From DATJYV01 sp035499415 (GTDB taxonomy: Bacteria; Bacteroidota; Ignavibacteria; UBA10030): 7,474 bases of DNA. Both the position numbers and the translations under genes were made by a program. The stretch lies in contig DATJYV010000017.1 in NCBI GenBank assembly GCA_035499415.1, positions 1 through 7,474 on the forward strand, read 5' to 3'. Positions 5,957-7,474 of the stretch are shown here, one piece after another. Numbering within the stretch: the stretch's first letter is position 1; each line of letters begins with the position of its first letter. The notes beneath the pieces are model-generated. The model made no database searches and was not told the origin of the DNA. It saw only the letters and a list, made by a program, of their open reading frames with translations.

Positions 5957-6947
5957 GGTGCGCCTCCTGAACCGCCTGTTCGAGGATCCTTTGGTTTTCC
6001 AATCCTACCGCCCCGCCAATCGCCGGTTCGTTCCCGGAAATCAGGCAATCTGAAAAAATCGTCACCTCTTCTTTATACAGGTTGGGAACATCAATTTGTT
6101 CCACACTTTTCGTGCCATCCTCATCGCCGACCGAACGCTTTGTCAGAGCCAGCTCAAGGGAAGCGTTGCTGAGCGTAAAGTTTGACGCGCTCAAAACGCC
6201 CTCGGTTCCCAAAACCTCTATGAATGACCGTCGGATAGGAACGTTGTAGTCACAATAGACCGAGCCAAGCATCCCCTTGCGGAATCTCAGTGAAAGCGTT
6301 GCGGTCGATTCCGAAACCCGGTCGTCCGGTATCGGGTCGAGGAGGCATCGTACCGTTTGAACGTCATCGTCCAGAATAAAGCGCATCGTGTCAATGCAAT
6401 GGACGCCGATATCAAAAAGAGGACCGCCGCCCGCAACGCTCTGGTCCACAAGCCAGGCGCGGTGCGACCGTCTCCCGTCATAGACAAATTCTGTTCTCAC
6501 AAACGTCACGCTCCCGACAAACCCTGCCCGAATGAGCTCCCTGACGCGACGGACGAGCGGCGAGAGGCGCACCATGTGCCCGACCATCAGCCGCACGTTG
6601 TTTTCCTTGCAGACAGCCACCATCTTCTCCGCTTCGCGGACGTTCAACGCCATCGGTTTTTCGACAAGCACATGCTTATGAGCACGCGCGGCGGCCAGCG
6701 TCTCCGGATAATGCCCCGAGTTTGCGGAGACGATGAAAACGGCATCGATGTCGGGATGAGCGGCAAGCTTTTCCGCGGTATCGAATGCAAGGGGAATGCC
6801 GCCCTCCTTCGCCTTTGCCTGCGCCTCAACAAGCGACCGCTTCTGGATGGCGACGAGCTCGGAGTTCGGCGCCGCCTTGATCGCAGGAGCGATCGCACGC
6901 TCCGCGAATCTTCCGTAACCGACAATGCCGTACCGAACTTTATTCAT
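5943..6947 (-). CDS. Gfo/Idh/MocA-family NAD(P)-dependent oxidoreductase
   Basis: A 334-residue cytosolic dehydrogenase of the glucose-fructose oxidoreductase / inositol dehydrogenase / MocA family, which usually acts on sugars or polyols. The N-terminal Rossmann fold begins with VRYGIVGYGRFAER (4-17; the nucleotide loop GYGRFAE departs from the usual GxGxxG at the last Gly). The family motif EKP is at 96-98 (HVLVEKPMALN), with the catalytic Lys at 97. In the C-terminal domain GGGPLFDIGVHCIDTMRF (173-190) gives D179, H183 and D186, the usual substrate-site pattern DxGxHxxD. ATG 6947 has GGAGA four bases upstream. It is the middle gene of an apparent three-gene operon, 77 bases after the ABM-fold gene and overlapping the SirB1-like gene. 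The substrate cannot be predicted. Confidence 0.92.
   Translation of the reverse strand: MNKVRYGIVGYGRFAERAIAPAIKAAPNSELVAIQKRSLVEAQAKAKEGGIPLAFDTAEKLAAHPDIDAVFIVSANSGHYPETLAAARAHKHVLVEKPMALNVREAEKMVAVCKENNVRLMVGHMVRLSPLVRRVRELIRAGFVGSVTFVRTEFVYDGRRSHRAWLVDQSVAGGGPLFDIGVHCIDTMRFILDDDVQTVRCLLDPIPDDRVSESTATLSLRFRKGMLGSVYCDYNVPIRRSFIEVLGTEGVLSASNFTLSNASLELALTKRSVGDEDGTKSVEQIDVPNLYKEEVTIFSDCLISGNEPAIGGAVGLENQRILEQAVQEAHRERR
5963..5968 (-). promoter_or_regulatory. Ribosome binding site inside the oxidoreductase gene
   Basis: A perfect AGGAGG on the minus strand lies six bases upstream of GTG 5956 and within the last codons of the preceding gene. It decides the unusual GTG start and the 14-base overlap. 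Confidence 0.8.
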
Positions 6948-6979
6948 CCCGTCTCCGCTCGTTTTCAGCCCCAGAAGAG

Positions 6980-7021
6980 CTGTTCACCTTCTGTTCATGC
7001 GACGGATCGATCCGGTCGCAT
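6980..7021. repeat. Palindrome and short direct repeats between ABM and oxidoreductase genes
   Basis: ATGCGAC (6997-7003) pairs with GTCGCAT (7015-7021) around GGATCGATCC, itself a perfect palindrome, with one bulged G at 7014. Next to it CTGTTCA occurs twice (6980-6986 and 6991-6997), 11 bases apart. There is no T-run on the minus strand, so it is not a standard terminator. It may stabilise or separate parts of the operon mRNA, or bind a regulator. Confidence 0.5.
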
Positions 7022-7024
7022 CAG

Positions 7025-7474
7025 CTACAACTTGAAATTCCTTCCCGCCAAAACGCTGAAACCTTCTACCTTCATGTCATCACTTGTCACGGATTGTTCG
7101 TGGGAACGCGAATGTTCGAGTTTCATCTTCCATTGGTACAGGTCCGTGAACGTATGTTTGACTTTATCGACCAGATATCCGAACCGCCCGCTCGATTCGT
7201 ACTCGTCCGCCGCACGCTTGTCATCCCACATGGTCACCGAAATCGCCTCGTTGCTGGTCCCGCCGGGGAGCATGAGGAATGCATGCCGGCATCCTGCCGT
7301 CGCTTTCAGGGCAGGAATGACTTCGTCGGCATAGAGCTTTCTGTATTCGTCGAGGTTCCCGGGTTTGAGGACGACCGACACGATGCGAAGGTACAGCTGG
7401 CCGGAGGCAGAGGGAACCGGACTTGACGGCGACCCTTCCGCCGCGACGGAGAACGATTTCACCGACGGTTCGAC
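7025..7474 (-). CDS. ABM-fold (antibiotic biosynthesis monooxygenase-like) protein, 5' end outside window
   Basis: The C-terminal 149 residues of a protein whose frame stays open to the right edge. An in-frame GTG at 7462 exists, but the reading frame continues upstream and nothing marks that GTG as a start. A dimeric alpha/beta-barrel ABM-like domain spans about residues 26-112 of the visible part: LYLRIVSVVLKPGNLDEYRK, then EVIPALKATAGCRHAFLML, SNEAISVTMWDDKRAADEYE and a final helix FGYLVDKVKHTFTDLYQ. Such domains include small oxygenases, heme-degrading enzymes and non-catalytic dimers; I see no residue set that decides function. The tail MKVEGFSVLAGRNF resembles the very first visible residues, VEPSVKSFSVAAEG, so a second ABM module probably lies upstream. 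Likely first or early gene of the operon with the oxidoreductase. Confidence 0.8.
   Translation of the reverse strand, partial: VEPSVKSFSVAAEGSPSSPVPSASGQLYLRIVSVVLKPGNLDEYRKLYADEVIPALKATAGCRHAFLMLPGGTSNEAISVTMWDDKRAADEYESSGRFGYLVDKVKHTFTDLYQWKMKLEHSRSHEQSVTSDDMKVEGFSVLAGRNFKL

Noticed and set aside
5565..6053. A 162-codon plus-strand frame
   Set aside because: Antisense to the SirB1-like gene and the end of the oxidoreductase gene; Ser/Arg-rich shadow translation.
6357..7334. A 325-codon open frame on the plus strand
   Set aside because: It is antisense to the clearly recognised oxidoreductase and ABM genes, its translation is low-complexity His/Arg-rich with no family motif, and its openness is a by-product of codon bias on the other strand.
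1..7474. tRNA, rRNA, CRISPR array, insertion sequence or phage genes
   Set aside because: No cloverleaf, regularly spaced repeats, transposase or integrase sequence was recognised on either strand; all large frames are accounted for by the listed genes.

Overview
The window reads as a chromosomal segment of a Gram-negative bacterium, moderately GC-rich by eye. It carries an outer-membrane barrel protein with an N-terminal signal peptide, a bacteroidete-style cytosolic M14 carboxypeptidase and bacterial microcompartment (BMC) shell genes. Together these suggest the FCB group (Bacteroidota, Ignavibacteriota, Chlorobiota and relatives). Clear Shine-Dalgarno sites and one near-consensus TTGACA-N17-TATATT promoter fit a deep-branching lineage better than classical Bacteroidia. 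This placement is an inference, not an identification.

Layout from left to right. (1) 1-1169, minus strand: a zinc carboxypeptidase of the M14 family with all catalytic motifs; its 3' end runs off the window. (2) 1170-1485: a 316-base divergent intergenic region with a long imperfect inverted repeat and a strong promoter facing right. (3) 1486-2443, plus strand: two BMC-H shell proteins. The first is a plain PduA/EutM-like hexamer protein. The second has an altered pore loop, an acidic linker and a C-terminal Rho-N/SAP-like helical module. The pair ends at a strong intrinsic terminator at 2473-2499. (4) 2530-4191, minus strand: a secreted outer-membrane barrel protein with a bactofilin-like beta-solenoid ahead of an Omp85/surface-antigen-like barrel. 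(5) 4323-5042, plus strand: pdxJ, vitamin B6 synthesis, divergent from the barrel gene. (6) 5102-7474, minus strand: a probable operon whose order of transcription is an ABM-fold protein (5' end outside the window), a Gfo/Idh/MocA oxidoreductase and a SirB1-like transglutaminase-fold protein. The last two overlap by 14 bases.

The most interesting part is the two-gene shell unit. It has its own promoter and terminator, and no enzyme, pentamer (BMC-P) or trimer (BMC-T) gene is in view. One of its shell proteins carries a basic module of a type usually associated with nucleic-acid binding. This could be a satellite shell locus whose product tethers a compartment to DNA or RNA. The other genes look like housekeeping or ordinary accessory functions, with no evident link to the shell genes.
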